A stretch of DNA of 64,000 bases, taken from positions 1 to 64,000 of the forward strand of contig JAPQWV010000765.1 of assembly GCA_027422505.1 (NCBI GenBank). The letters run 5' to 3'. The stretch comes from Craterostigma plantagineum (taxonomy: Eukaryota; Streptophyta; Magnoliopsida; Lamiales; Linderniaceae). The translations under genes and the position numbers were made by a program. The notes beneath the pieces are model-generated. The model was not told the DNA's origin, did no database searches, and saw only the letters and a program-made list of their open reading frames with translations. Positions 1 to 10,991 of the stretch are shown one piece after another (the first letter of the stretch is position 1; each line of letters opens with the position of its first letter).

Positions 1-1556
1 AACTTGACTTGACGGACCCCACGAATTGAAAATACTTTGCGGGCCACGAGGAGTAAATTTCATAAGGCATAAGCTAAGACACTTCATGAACTAGACCGAC
101 TTGACGAATTATAAGTGCATATGAAATAGACTTCGTGAAGTCCCAGGAGTTCGCAAAACATGACTTCGCGAATTGGAGTTATTTAGCGAGCCAATTCACG
201 AATTAAAGGGAGATTAATTTCACGAATTGGGATTTCACGGGTTAGAAATAATTCGCAAAGTAGTTCGCGAATTCAGTTACTTATCTAAGCAGTTCGCGGG
301 TAGATTTAACTGGACGAAACCTTTTAAATAATTACTTAGCTAATACAGTTCATTAGCTCATATTTAATATTTAGAAATACGAGAACTAGATAATCAAATA
401 ATTTAGATGGTATACTGACCTTGTAATTTTATGCTTAAGGTCGAGAATTAGGAATTGCACCGGATTAATAGCAAATAAATCTACGGACAACAGGTAAGTG
501 GGAATCTCAACTACAACACATAAATTAACTTTATGAACGTGAATTACGTGGCTATTTGCTTATATGAGATTACGTGAATTATTTGCTATGTATGATGATA
601 TAGCATGAACTTCTGTACTGTTCACATGAGCATGAACACATGCATACACGACATGCACGAGAATTGTGAGACGAGCGTATGCATGGTACAATGTCGCTTG
701 AAAGCGATGAATATTTGCCGATAAAGGCATCTGATGTCGACTCACTGTTGAGTCAGGACTGCTTCTATGACACCATGACGACCCGATACGTCGTCGGATA
801 TATTTTTATCATTTGGGCAGAATGCCCTGAATTGCGGTAGGTGCGACCTGGAGGAAGCCATTCGAGGGTGGCAGCGACATCGAGGGTACCTCTGGTGTTG
901 GCGACCTCGAAGTGGGCTACCAGCGTGAGCGTCCGCGGAACTGCAAGTACCCACTGGGCCGAATGGCGGGCCGTCATGCATCCCAGTGCAAATTGGGCCG
1001 AAATGCGTGACTGGTATTTTATGGTTCGTCGCCCTTTGTGGATTGCTGGGCTATTTGTCCTTATTGGAATTGAGCTCTGAAAATGGTGCATAGTAAGTCA
1101 GTAGAGGGCCCTGAGAGATATGAGATTTAGTTTTGATCCTATTAGGGTCTGAATGCATTGGCGCGGATGCCTTTGCAAAATGAGACACGTGCACGTCATG
1201 CATTATTCCTACTTACTGAGCTTTATAGCTCATCCCATGTTTTTATGTGTTGTAGGTACGCATGACCACGGTACGTGATCGCTTATGACGGCAAGGCTAT
1301 CTTTTGAAGCTTCCAGTAACTTTTGAGGGTGTTGTGTACATGAATGCGACCCGTGGGGCGGAAGTTAGGATTCATTTTGTTGCAATTATGAAACCATCCT
1401 ATGTAAATAGCTTGGGAGCGATGTTTTGACTTGTACAGAACGAATTCCTTTATATAAAAGGAATAATTTTACCACGTTTTCGCGTATTAATTATTTTATA
1501 TTGACATTAGCCACGTAAGTTAGCGTTAGAATTGATAAGTAGATGGCGGAGCGCCA
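1..1556 (+). repeat. 5' LTR of element A (3' part only)
   Basis: Ends in GCGCCA just before a short spacer and the primer binding site, and aligns base for base with 7363-9945 apart from the Cassandra insert there. It begins inside the motif-rich zone (CACGAATT, TTCGCGAATT). It then carries a conserved donor-like CAG|GTAAGT (donor at 494), a GACTCA...TGAGTC inverted repeat near 737-753, and an acceptor-like TGTTGTAG ending at 1255. The small open frames on both strands at 742-1091 recur in the 3' LTR and are LTR sequence, not genes. Confidence 0.9.
494..1255 (+). other. putative LTR-leader intron of element A
   Basis: The donor reads CAG|GTAAGTGG and the acceptor reads TTTTTATGTGTTGTAG|GTACG, after a pyrimidine/T-rich run and a CTTACTGAG branch-site-like stretch. 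The same pair is kept in the 3' LTR (donor 7861, acceptor end 9643), in element B (33614 to 32903), element C (57623 to 56980) and solo LTR D (61241 to 60494), although the sequence between them differs. This is inferred from sequence conservation; no transcript is available. Confidence 0.5.
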
Positions 1557-1560
1557 TAGG

Positions 1561-1572
1561 TGGTATCAGAGC
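1561..1572 (+). other. primer binding site (initiator tRNA-Met)
   Basis: TGGTATCAGAGC, the usual complement of the 3' end of plant initiator tRNA-Met, four bases after the LTR end. Minus-strand DNA synthesis would start here. Confidence 0.9.
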
Positions 1573-1713
1573 TTCGGTTGAAGTTTCTGTAGACTGTTCA
1601 TGTACACACACTCAAAAGTACGGAAGCGGCCTTGCTAGTAAGTTTCTATTACTGTGAATTCTTGTTTGCGTTGCATAATTTATTGGCCGTAGGGACTATC
1701 AGGGTAAATTAAA

Positions 1714-2690
1714 ATGGGTAGAACAAGAGGTGATAGCAGCGGGAGTTCCAATCGGGGCAAGGAACCCAAGATACCAACTGATAATCGCGACATGGCAGTT
1801 ATCCAACTTACTGAATTAGTGCGTCAGCAGGCCGCCCAGATTCAAGAATTAATTCAGCAGCGGAACACTGGCAGATAGTAGGAGAAAGATTTCGGAAGTT
1901 AAATCCTCCAACTTTCGAAGATGCAATTGACCCAACTTCAGGTGAAGACTGGCTAAGGACCTGAGCATGTTCCAGTATAGTAGAATTCCTGAAGAAGAAA
2001 AAGTTATATGCACTGCCTTCCTGTTGCGAGGGAGTGCAGGTCATTGGTGGGACACAATCTTAGCCATCGAAGACCCTCTTACAATGAGTTGGGATCGTTT
2101 TAAAGAACTATTTAGGAGTAAGTACTTCACCGCTCCAATACGGGCCCAACGAATGAACGAGTTCATTAACTTACGCCAGGGCCCGATGACAGTGGCGGAG
2201 TACATCCGAAAATTTGAACAGCTGTCTAGGTTTGCAGCTCATATGGTGAGTACGGATGCATTGAAAAGTCGAACGCTTTCTGGAAGGCCTGAAGCCGGAA
2301 CTCTACCGAGACGTAGATATGGCCGGGCTTCAAGGTACAACGTATGCTCAAGTTGCTGAACGCGCTTTAGTGGCTGAGCAAGCAGAAATCAGAATCATCC
2401 GAGCCCAAGAAGCAAAACGGAAGTTCGTACAAGGGCCACAGTGGAGTGGAGGAAGTCAAAAGAAGCAATTTGTCTCAAAGGGCCCAAGGCCTAATTTTCA
2501 GAAGAAACCCGGACTGCCTCAGCAGTTTAACCCGAATCAGGGGAGACCCCCAATGGCACCAATCTGCCCGAAGTGTACTCGACGACATACGGGCATTTGC
2601 TTCTCAGAAAATGCTAGCTGCTTTAGGTGTGGCAAATCGGGCCATTTTGCAAGAGCATGCCCTGGAAAAGCATCTGGGAGTCAAACGACT
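1714..2690 (+). pseudogene. gag: gag (capsid/nucleocapsid), element A, broken
   Basis: Nucleocapsid/capsid precursor that would package element RNA. The start at 1714 matches the start of the element B gag (M-x-R-T-R-G). The frame is stopped after about 54 codons by TAG near 1876. It resumes with the ERFRKLNPPTFE segment, is broken again near 1960, and then gives the retrotransposon gag core (GHWWDTILA, YIRKFEQLSRFAAHMV). Another frame change near 2275 leads to the frame holding the CCHC zinc knuckle CFRCGKSGHFARAC at about 2619-2660. At least three lesions make it non-functional as it stands. Confidence 0.85.
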
Positions 2691-2759
2691 GTACAGGCCA
2701 GACTACCAATAATACCTGCCAGAGTTTACACGATAACATCAGAAGAGGCGGAGACAGAC

Positions 2760-3234
2760 CCATCGGTGGTAGCAGGTACCCTATCTATCCATCATATCCC
2801 GACATGCACATTAATAGATTCAGGAGCCACACATTCATTTGCATCATCTAAGTACGTGGCAAGACTCGGGATTACGCCTCAACAATCCACCTGCGAGTAT
2901 AGTGTAACCACCCCCATGGAGCTTCGACTCGAACTAATTTAATTTTAAGAGAATGTCCAGTGCTAGTGAACGATAGAGAACTACCCGCAGACCTTATAGT
3001 TATACCTATGAATGATTATGAAGTGATCCTAGGAATGGATTGGCTATCTAAGTATGGGGCTGTGATCTATTGTAATCATAAGACAATTACGTTCAACACA
3101 GAGAGAAATGAACCGTTCATCTTTACAGGAACCGGTAAGAGCAACAGGATTCCCAAAATTTCTGCCGTAAAAGCGCAACGGCTAATCAAGGCAGGATGTG
3201 AAGCCTACCTCGTTTTCGCCATAACATCAGAAGA
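2760..3234 (+). pseudogene. aspartic protease region, element A
   Basis: Retroviral-type aspartic protease that would cut the polyprotein. The active-site triad is visible as LIDSGATHSFAS at about 2813-2848, and the downstream flap/second half as [20 protein letters not shown] near 3008-3065. The frame is interrupted by stops near 2940 and 3246. Compared with element B, the segment leading into reverse transcriptase (FPEDLPG...REIQF) is a few residues short. Confidence 0.8.
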
Positions 3235-4236
3235 GTGTCAATCCTGAAGCTAGAAAAGGTTTTAGTGGTACGAGAATTCCCCGACGTTTTCCCAGAAGAT
3301 TTACCAGGACATCGTGAAATTCAGTTCACGATTGATTTAGTACCCGGAGCTGCACCTATCTCAAAAGCTCCATATCATTTAGCTCCAACAGAAATGAAAG
3401 AACTGAAAGAACAATTGCATGAGTTGCTGCATAAGGGATTCATTCGGCCAAGCTTTTCACCTTGGGGAGCACCGGTTCTATTTGTCAAGAAGAAAGATGG
3501 ATCAATACGGCTATGCATTGATTACAAAGAATTAAATAAGATCACAATCAAGAACAAGTATCCCCTCCCCAGAATCGATGACCTATTCGACCAGCTACAA
3601 GGAGCGAAGTATTTTCTAAGATATATCTGAGGTCAGGATATCATCAACTGAAAATTCGCGAAGCAGATATTCCTAAAACGGCCTTCAGCACCCGGTATGG
3701 GCACTACGAATTTTTATTCATGCCTTTTGGGCTGACTAACGCGCCGGCAGTATTCATGGACCTAATGAACCGCATATTCAAGCCATTCTTAGACAAGTTC
3801 GTCATTGTATTCATCGATGACATCCTTATTTATTCAAAGACAATGAAGGAGCATGAGCAACATCTGAAGATTGTCCTTGAGATATTACGGGAAAAGCAAC
3901 TGTATGTCAAGTTCAAGAATGCGAGTTTTGGCTGGATCAAGTCGCGTTTCTTGGACATATCATTTCGGGAGCAGGAATTTCAGTAGACCCGAGCAAGATA
4001 GAAGCTATCAACAATTGGCCCCAACCGACGAATGTAACTGAAGTGCGAAGCTTTCTTGGACTGGCAGGATACTACAGAAAATTTATTAAATACTTCTCGA
4101 AGATCGCATCAACGTTGACGAAGCTGACTAGGAAGGATACTCCGTTCCATTGGAGTGATGAGTGCGAACGAAGCTTTCAAGAATTAAAAAGACGACTCAC
4201 TCCGGCCCCAGTCCTGACGATACCCACAGGAACATG
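3235..4236 (+). pseudogene. reverse transcriptase, element A, frameshifted
   Basis: RNA-directed DNA polymerase. Motifs in order: [40 protein letters not shown] (near 3570), [12 protein letters not shown] (near 3720), and catalytic FIDD at 3810-3821 (the family's equivalent of YxDD). Then comes the thumb/connection segment VRSFLGLAGYYRKFI near 4043-4085. The frame is lost at about 3612-3630, just before the usual [13 protein letters not shown], where one base has been lost or changed and a TGA follows. It changes again near 3930-3985. Confidence 0.88.
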
Positions 4237-4610
4237 AGGATTTTCCGTATATAGTGATGCATCGAAGAATGGGCTGGGATGCGTTCTAATGCAAAACTGA
4301 AAGGTTGTTGCGTACGCTACGCGACAACTAAAGGATTACGAGAAAAACTATCAAACACACGATCTGGAACTCGCCGCAGTTGTTTTTGCTTTAAAGATTT
4401 GGAGACATTATCTGTACGGTGAACGCTGCGAAATATTCACAGATCACAAGAGCTTAAAATACTTCTTCACTCAGAAGGAGTTAAATATGAGACAGCGACG
4501 GTGGCTAGAACTTGTTAAAGATTATGACTGTGTAATCAGTTACCATCCAGGAAGAGCAAACGTCGTGGCAGATGCTTTAAGCCGGAAAACCGCAAGTGCA
4601 GATTTGCGAC
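4237..4610 (+). pseudogene. RNase H domain, element A
   Basis: Ty3/gypsy RNase H, which removes the RNA strand during reverse transcription. Visible pieces are SVYSDASKNGLGCVLMQ (catalytic D) near 4246-4300, the [19 protein letters not shown] helix near 4360-4410, the TDHKSL catalytic segment near 4440, and [16 protein letters not shown] near 4540-4590. TGA codons interrupt it at about 4235 and 4298. Confidence 0.85.
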
Positions 4611-4679
4611 AGCTCGGAATCGAAATTATACCAATGGGCGAAATTGAAACAAGGCTAGCAGCGTTAACCCTCCGCAACA

Positions 4680-5985
4680 TTGATGGAGCAAATCACGAAA
4701 GCGCAACAGAACGACGAATTATATTTAAAGCTAAAGGAAACTCAAGTAGAACAAAGGCCATCAGACTACAAGATACGAGAAGACGAAAGCTTGTACTATA
4801 GGAATCGAATATACATTCCCAATGACACGGAGCTTCGGAAGACGATTATGAAGGAAGTGCATGCCACTGTTTACTCAATTCACCCAGGAGCGACAAAGAT
4901 GTACATGGACTTACGAACCAATTATTGGTGGCCATGGATGAAAAGAGAAATAGCGACCTTCGTTAGTCAATGTCTAACATGTCAGCAAATAAAGGCAGAG
5001 CACCAACGACCGGCAGGAACTTTGCAATCTCTGCCAGAACCTGAGTGGAAATGGGATCACATCACAATGGACTTCGTCATCGGCTTGCCGAAAACAGTGA
5101 AAGGCCACGATGCTATATGGGTCATCGTTGATCGATGACCAAAGCTGCCCACTTTTTGCCGATAAGTTCAACATATTCCATGGAACGATACGCAGAGTTG
5201 TATATCCAAGAAATAGTACGACTCCACGGAACCCCAATTTCGATCATTTCCGACCGCGATTCGAGATTCTTATCAAAAGTTTGGATGAGCTTGCAGAAGG
5301 CCATGGGAACCAAATTATCATTCAGTACTCCTATCATCCCAAAACGGACGGGCAATCAGAACGAACCATCCAGACGCTCGAAGACATGTTGAGAGCCTAC
5401 GTGCTCGACTTCAAAGGGAATTGGATCTGGTATCTTCCACTGATTGAGTTCTCCTACAATAATAGCTATCATGCGACTATCGAAATGGCTCCATATGAAG
5501 CTCTGTATGGACGCAAATGTAGATCTCCAATACATTGGGATGAAGTTGGAGAACGAGCAATATTAGGCCCTAACATGGTAAAAGAAATGACAGAAGCTTT
5601 TGCAAAGATACGAGAAAGGATGAAGACGGCCCAAAGTAGACAGAAAAGCTACGCAGACCAAAGGCGTAGACCACTGGAATTTGAACCGGAGGATTATGTA
5701 TTCCTAAAAGTGTCCCCAATGAAAGGCGTGAAGCGATTTGGAAAAAAGGGCAAGTTAAGTCCGCGTTACATAGGACCGTTCCGAATCCTCAGAAAAGTCG
5801 GCGAAGTGGCATATCAACTCGAATTACCAGCCTCGCTAGCTCAAATGCATGATGTCTTTCACGTATCGACGCTGCGAAAATACATCGCCGATCCTAGTCA
5901 TGTGCTGAATAATGAAGCTCTTCACCAACAACTCAAGCCAGATTTGAGCTACGAGGAAAAGCCAGTAGAAAATATTAATATATGA
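4680..5985 (+). pseudogene. integrase, element A, frameshifted
   Basis: Inserts the cDNA into the genome. The zinc-binding HHCC module is seen as HATVYSIHPG...CLTCQQIK (about 4858-4990). The DDE core is seen as TMDFVIGLP (first D, about 5068), SDRDSRF (second D, about 5250) and [12 protein letters not shown] (E, about 5355). The C-terminal region follows with [13 protein letters not shown], the [15 protein letters not shown] motif and [13 protein letters not shown]. It needs two frame changes, one near 5135 where TGA ends the first frame and one near 5320-5335. All catalytic residues are still encoded. Confidence 0.88.
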
Positions 5986-6118
5986 AGTGAAGCACTTAAG
6001 AAACAAAGAAATTCCGTTAGCAAAAGTGTTATTGTAGAATCAGTCGATAGAAGAAGCGACCTGGGAACGGGAAGATGATATGAGAAACCGTTACCCTGAA
6101 TTGTTTCTCCCTACCTGA
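5940..6118 (+). pseudogene. chromodomain remnant at integrase C-terminus, element A
   Basis: After [10 protein letters not shown] the reading frame is lost. The following bases in other frames still spell pieces of the chromodomain-like tail seen intact in element C (KHLRNKEIP, TWEREDDMRNRYPELF). Such tails guide chromovirus integration into heterochromatin. Identification rests on this comparison. Confidence 0.7.
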
Positions 6119-6137
6119 TTTCGAGGGCGAATCTCTT

Positions 6138-6152
6138 TTAAGGAGGGGAGAA
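6138..6152 (+). other. polypurine tract, element A
   Basis: Purine run TTAAGGAGGGGAGAA directly before the 3' LTR start TGTAATATCC; it primes plus-strand synthesis. Confidence 0.85.
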
Positions 6153-9100
6153 TGTAATATCCGGGTCCCGCTAGTAAGTTGGTCAATAAATTAGCATGCA
6201 TATTATGTGTTTACGTGACTGCATATTATGTGCTTATTTAATTATGCGTTATTATGAGATTATAACCTAGTAGAAATCAAGTTGAGACTTAGAAAGGATT
6301 TAATTAAGATATATAATTTTGGTAGAAGTTTATTTCATAGCAATCTAGTATTTTGAATTTCATAGATCATATCAGTAAGAATTTCAAATTATAAGATTTT
6401 TCCAATAATAGACTTAAATGAGACGAGATAATATACTACGACTTTTACTAACAAAGACTTAGAAAGATCTGATGGTTCGATAACTTAGCTAGAAAGGGAA
6501 ACCTGATAAAATAATATTATAGTAATTGTCACTTGAAACTAGGATGAACATGGCTAAAATAGAATTAACGTCATTTGGCTAGTTGAACACGCCAAATATG
6601 AGATAAGAAAGAAAATTCATACATATCAAAACTAACGAAAGTAATACTCATCATAAGAAAAACTTCCAAACCCAAAGAAAGAAAGAAGGGAAGCTTCACA
6701 AGAATTACGCTGGGAAAGCGTATAACTCGAACTCTTACTTTAACATTTACATGTAGTAACACACGAATCAACATGTTTTAAGCATATTAAGCTCGAAAAG
6801 TTATCTAGGATTAGGGTTTGTACAATTTTAATTTCTGAGGGTTTTAACTGCAGGTATTCAAAGAACTTGTAATCATGTTTCACCCAGTTTAAATTTTTGC
6901 AAGGCTAAGCATGATTAATTTTTATGAACTCCGTATAAGGTTCAACCCGTTCTAAAGAAAATTATGTTTGGTCGAGGATTTAGTAATGCTCAAGATAATA
7001 ATTATGCTCTTAGAACCTACGTTTTCTTTAAGTATTGGAAGTGTTATAAATTTTATTAAGGACCGTGAAGTCTGAGGTTCACGAACCATATAGGTTCGCG
7101 AATCATTTGTGAAACGAGGGTTTCACGAATTGTAGGGTATAGACTTTGCAAAGTGTGGTAATAACATAATAATAGCATTCATTAAGTGGACTTGGGAGTT
7201 GTGCATGCACTATAGGAGGTTTACGAAGAATAATGGAATTAAGAAGTATTATACCCTAGATAGGACTCCACATGGGAATACAAAAATATTATAAGTACAA
7301 GCACTTCACGATAGAATGTGATTTCACGAATGGTGTGTGATATTAAATTCATAAATTGTATAAACTTGACTTGACGGACCCAACTTTACGAATTGAAAAT
7401 ACTTTGCGGGCCACGAGGAGTAAATTTCATAAGGCACAAGCTAAGACACTTCGTGAACTAGACCGACTTGACGAATTATAAGTGCATATGAAATAGACTT
7501 CGTGAGTCCCAAGAGTTCGCAAAACATGACTTCGCGAATTGGAGTTATTTAGCGAGCCAATTCACGAATTAAAGGGATATTAATTTCACGAATTGGGATT
7601 TCACGGGTTAGAAATAATTCGCAAAGTAGTTCGCGAATTCAGTTACTTATCTAAGCAGTTCGCGGGTAGATTTAACTGGACGAAACCTTTTAAATAATTA
7701 CTTAGCTAATACAGTTCATTAGCTCATATTTCAATATTTAGAAATACGAGAACTAGATAATCAAATAATTTAGATGGTATACTGACCTTGTAATTTTATG
7801 CTTAAGGTCGAGAATTAGGAATTGCATCGGATTAATAGCAAATAAATCTACGGACAACAGGTAAGTGGGAATCTCAACTACAACACATAAATTAACTTTA
7901 TGAACGTGAATTACGTGGCTATTTGCTTTACGTGAATTATTTGTTATGTATGATGATATAGCATGAACTTCTGTACTGTTTCACATGAGCATGAACACAT
8001 GCATACACGACATGCACGAGAATTGTGAGACGAGCGTATGCATAGTACAATGTCGCTTGAAAGCGATGAATATTTGCCGATAAAGGCATCTGATGTCGAC
8101 TCACTGTTGAGTCAGGACTGCTTCTATGACACCATGACGACCCGGTACGTCGTCGGATATATTTTTATCATTTGGGCAGAATGCCCTGAATTGCGGTAGG
8201 TGCGACCTGGAGGAAGCCATTCGAGGGTGGCAGCGACATCGAGGGTACCTCTGGTGTTGGCGACCTCGAAGTGGGCTACCAGCGTGAGCGTCCGCGGAAC
8301 AGCAAGTACCCATTGGGCCGAATGGCGGGCCGTCTTGCATCCCAGTGCAAATTGGGCCGAAATGCGTGACTGGTATTTTACGGTTCGTCGCCCTTTGTGG
8401 ATTGCTAAGCCATTTGTCCTTACTAGAATTGAGCTCTGAAAATGGTGCATAGTAAGTCAGTCGAGGGCCCTGAGAGATATGAGATTTAGTTTTGATCCTA
8501 TTAGGGTCTGAATGCATTGGCGCGGATCCCGTCCCATACCGGGTGTCACTGTAGCATCCGTCCCTACCGGGACCAGTGGGGTTGGGCCCACCACACTCCG
8601 ACTGATAGTCTGGTCCCACTGTACCACCATTTAACCTTCCAGCGTGCTTCGTCCTCGCTCACACGCACCCTGGGCAAACTTCCCAGGGGTCACCCATCCT
8701 AAGATTGCTTCAAGTCAAGCACGCTTAACTTCGAAGTTCTTTCGGATGGACTCCCGAAAAGGTAGGTCGACCTTGGTGATATGAGTAGTACTATCAATTC
8801 TTTTATACAATTCTTAGCCTGACACGCCCATACATTGTCAGTCTCAGGATCCCCTCTCATTCGGGTGTCGGATCGGTTCGTTCATGTACCCCTTCGCCTA
8901 GAAGCCTGCCAGGAGCCGCTCCTTGTCCGTGCACTTCTCTGGCACCGGCATCACTCCCCGCCCTCATCGGCCCCGGGTGTCACATGCCCACCAGCTTCCG
9001 CCTGGTTCGTCCCCGAACCAGCACCGTACTGCGAGAGGTTGTGCTCTGATACCACCAGTAACATCCCGTCCCATACCGGGTGTCACAATAGCATCCGTCC

Positions 9101-9945
9101 CTACCGGGACCAGTGGGTTTGGGCCCACCACAATCCGACTGATAGTCTGGTCCCACTGTACCACCATTTAACCTTCCAGCGTACTTCGTCCTCGCTCACA
9201 CGCACCCTGGGCAAACTTCCCAGGGGGTCACCCATCCTAAGATTGCTTCAAGTCAAGCACGCTTAACTTCAAAGTTCTTTCGGATGGACTCCCGAAAAGG
9301 TAGGTCGACCTTGGTGATATGAGTAGTACTATCAATTCTTTTATACAATTCTTAGCCTGACACGCCCATACATTGTCAGTCTCAGGAACCCCTCTCATTC
9401 GGGTGTCGGATCGGTTCGTTCATGTACCCCTTCGCCTAGAAGCCTGCCAGGAGCCGCTCCTTGTCCGTGCACTTCTCTGGCACCGGCGATCACTCCCCGC
9501 CCTCATCGGCCCCGGGTGTCACAATTAGGGTCTGAATGCATTGACGCGGATGCCCTTGCAAAATGAGACACGTGCACGTCACGTCATGCATTATTCCTAC
9601 TTACTGAGCTTTATAGCTCATCCCATGTTTTTATGTATTGTAGGTACGCGTGACCACGGTACGTGATCGCTTATGACGGCAAGGCTATCTTTTGAAGCTT
9701 CCAGTAACTTTTGAGGGTGGTGTGTACATGAATGCGACCCGTGGGGCGGAAGTTAGGATTCCTTTTGTTGCAATTATGAAACCATCATATGTAAATAGCT
9801 TGGGAGCGATGTTTTGACTTGTACAGAACGAATTCCTTTATATAGAAGGAAAAAATTTTACCACGTTTTCGCGTATTAATTATTTTATATTGACATTAGC
9901 CACGTAAGTTAGCGTTAGAATTGATAAGTAGATGGCGGGGCGCCA
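6153..9945 (+). repeat. 3' LTR of element A (interrupted by Cassandra)
   Basis: Starts TGTAATATCCGGGTCCCG right after the polypurine tract and ends GCGCCA, like the 5' LTR. Without the nested Cassandra it is about 2.8 kb, long for a gypsy LTR. 7070-7690 is dense in CACGAATT/TTCGCGAA-type motifs. The start resembles the ends of the other LTRs of this family in the window (TGTAGCACCCGGGTCC in B, TGTAGGACCCGAGTCC in D). Confidence 0.9.
8528..9523 (-). mobile_element. Cassandra-type TRIM nested in LTR of element A
   Basis: Two direct LTRs (8528-8984 and 9057-9523) flank an internal stretch of about 72 bp with a tRNA-Met primer site (complement of TGGTATCAGAGC near 9042-9054). On the - strand each LTR starts TGTGACACCCGGGGCC and contains a 5S-rRNA-like block (8664-8754 and 9201-9291) matching the second half of plant 5S rRNA. 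That is the hallmark of Cassandra. It encodes no protein. The outer end at 8528 lacks the first eight or so LTR bases. The flanks are an unusual 28-base duplication (8500-8527 and 9524-9551, one mismatch) instead of a 5-base target duplication. Confidence 0.9.
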
Positions 9946-10264
9946 CATTATGGGTCTTCTTTCCTCTTTCATGGGATGTCCTTTCTCCTTTCATGGGGTA
10001 TTTTTCTCATCTTGTAGGAGCTTGTCATCTGACTTAAGAGGTACAAGCTCAAACAAGAAACACTACTCTTTGTTCGAGGAAAAATGCGTAGCTCTTATAG
10101 ATATGAATTTGCTAGCCATCTTTCTATGGAGTTGTAGGTTCATTTTCGAAATTGATTTGCGAGTAGTTCATTTTTTGTTTTTATTCGTCTGTGGTTAGAT
10201 GTTCTTTCGACTATGATGTTTGTATACGATCGATGTAAACCAGAGAGACATTTTGGATTGTTTA
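9946..10264 (+). repeat. direct repeat copy 1 (pairs with 10992-11845)
   Basis: From TATGGGTCTTCTTTCC to CATTTTGGATTGTTTAA this segment is nearly identical to the two halves of 10992-11845. Element A ends exactly at its left edge, so A inserted at the start of this copy. I see no convincing gene in it. Confidence 0.8.
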
Positions 10265-10991
10265 AGAAGCTATAACTATTTATCTTTCTCAATAATGCAA
10301 TGAAGCCAACTGGGAGAAATTTCACTTCATCTCGCTTCCTTCAAATTCAGAATGAAGACCAATGAGTCTTCTATCTTCAGTTAAGTCAATCGAACAACGT
10401 TCGGCATCGATCTGTGAGAAATTCGAACGTGCCGCTGACAGAAACTGTTGCTGAAATGTGTTTCTTTTTTGCTTCTGCTGTAGCCCTCTGATCGAACGAT
10501 GTTGTTGTTCTCTTTTAGTTGTGCACTCTAATGTGGGTTAGGAAATGAGCTGAGATAATTACTCAATGCTGGGCTTTTGGAGCTTTGTTTTGGTATCATA
10601 GCTCGTTGTGGTTGTGTTGAGGTGTAAGTCGCTGTATTCGATTTAGTGATTAGTGGATTTTGGATAGTTTGGTCCCGTGGTTTTTACCCCGTTGATTTGA
10701 AAGAGATTTTCCATGTTAGATCGCTGTGTTTGCTATTCCGTTGCATTTCTACGTAAGATGCATTATTGCTATTTAATATTCTGTTTGTACCGTCCAATAT
10801 CAGAGTGGTATTCTATCTGAAAACCTTTTTCCAAAAAACTTCGTATCTCCTCCTTCCTCCATTAATGGAGCTGGGGGAGGGGAGCTCCTCTTTTCCATTC
10901 CTCATTTTTATTTATTGTCTTTCTTCTCTTATTCGGTTTCATAAATCTCCTCTACATGAGAGTGTTGTCTCCCATTTCTGGGAATTTTGTA
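10265..10991. other. spacer between the duplicated segments, no recognised gene
   Basis: AT-rich single-copy-looking sequence with no convincing frame. A TGGTATCATAGC at about 10592 resembles a mutated tRNA-Met primer site, and the stretch near 10675-10715 resembles copia LTR leader sequence. Their order is wrong for an intact element, so no element is called. Confidence 0.4.

Larger units (their letters stand above)
1..9945 (+). mobile_element. Ty3/gypsy chromovirus, Tekay/Del type (element A), cut by window edge
   Basis: LTR retrotransposon in the order LTR, tRNA-Met primer site, gag, protease, reverse transcriptase, RNase H, integrase, chromodomain remnant, polypurine tract, LTR. The first 1556 bases are nearly the same as 7363-9945 once the inserted Cassandra is removed, which fixes the two LTRs. 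The domain order, the CCHC gag and the chromodomain-like tail place it in the chromovirus branch of Metaviridae; the Tekay/Del label is by sequence resemblance. Coding regions are broken by several stops and frameshifts, so it could only move with proteins supplied in trans. The LTR pair differs only at scattered bases, which points to a fairly recent insertion. The left end and left target duplication lie outside the window. Confidence 0.9.

Noticed and set aside
742..1091. Overlapping open frames on both strands, repeated at 8101-8450
   Set aside because: They repeat because they lie in the two LTRs of element A. No protein similarity is recognised and the region is non-coding leader in the related LTRs.
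8664..9291. 5S rRNA-like sequence as a real 5S gene
   Set aside because: Only part of 5S is present, it is diverged, and it sits in LTRs with a primer site. This is the known Cassandra structure.
10590..10720. Copia LTR plus tRNA-Met primer site
   Set aside because: The primer-like word TGGTATCATAGC has a mismatch and lies upstream of the LTR-like phrase, the wrong order for an element.
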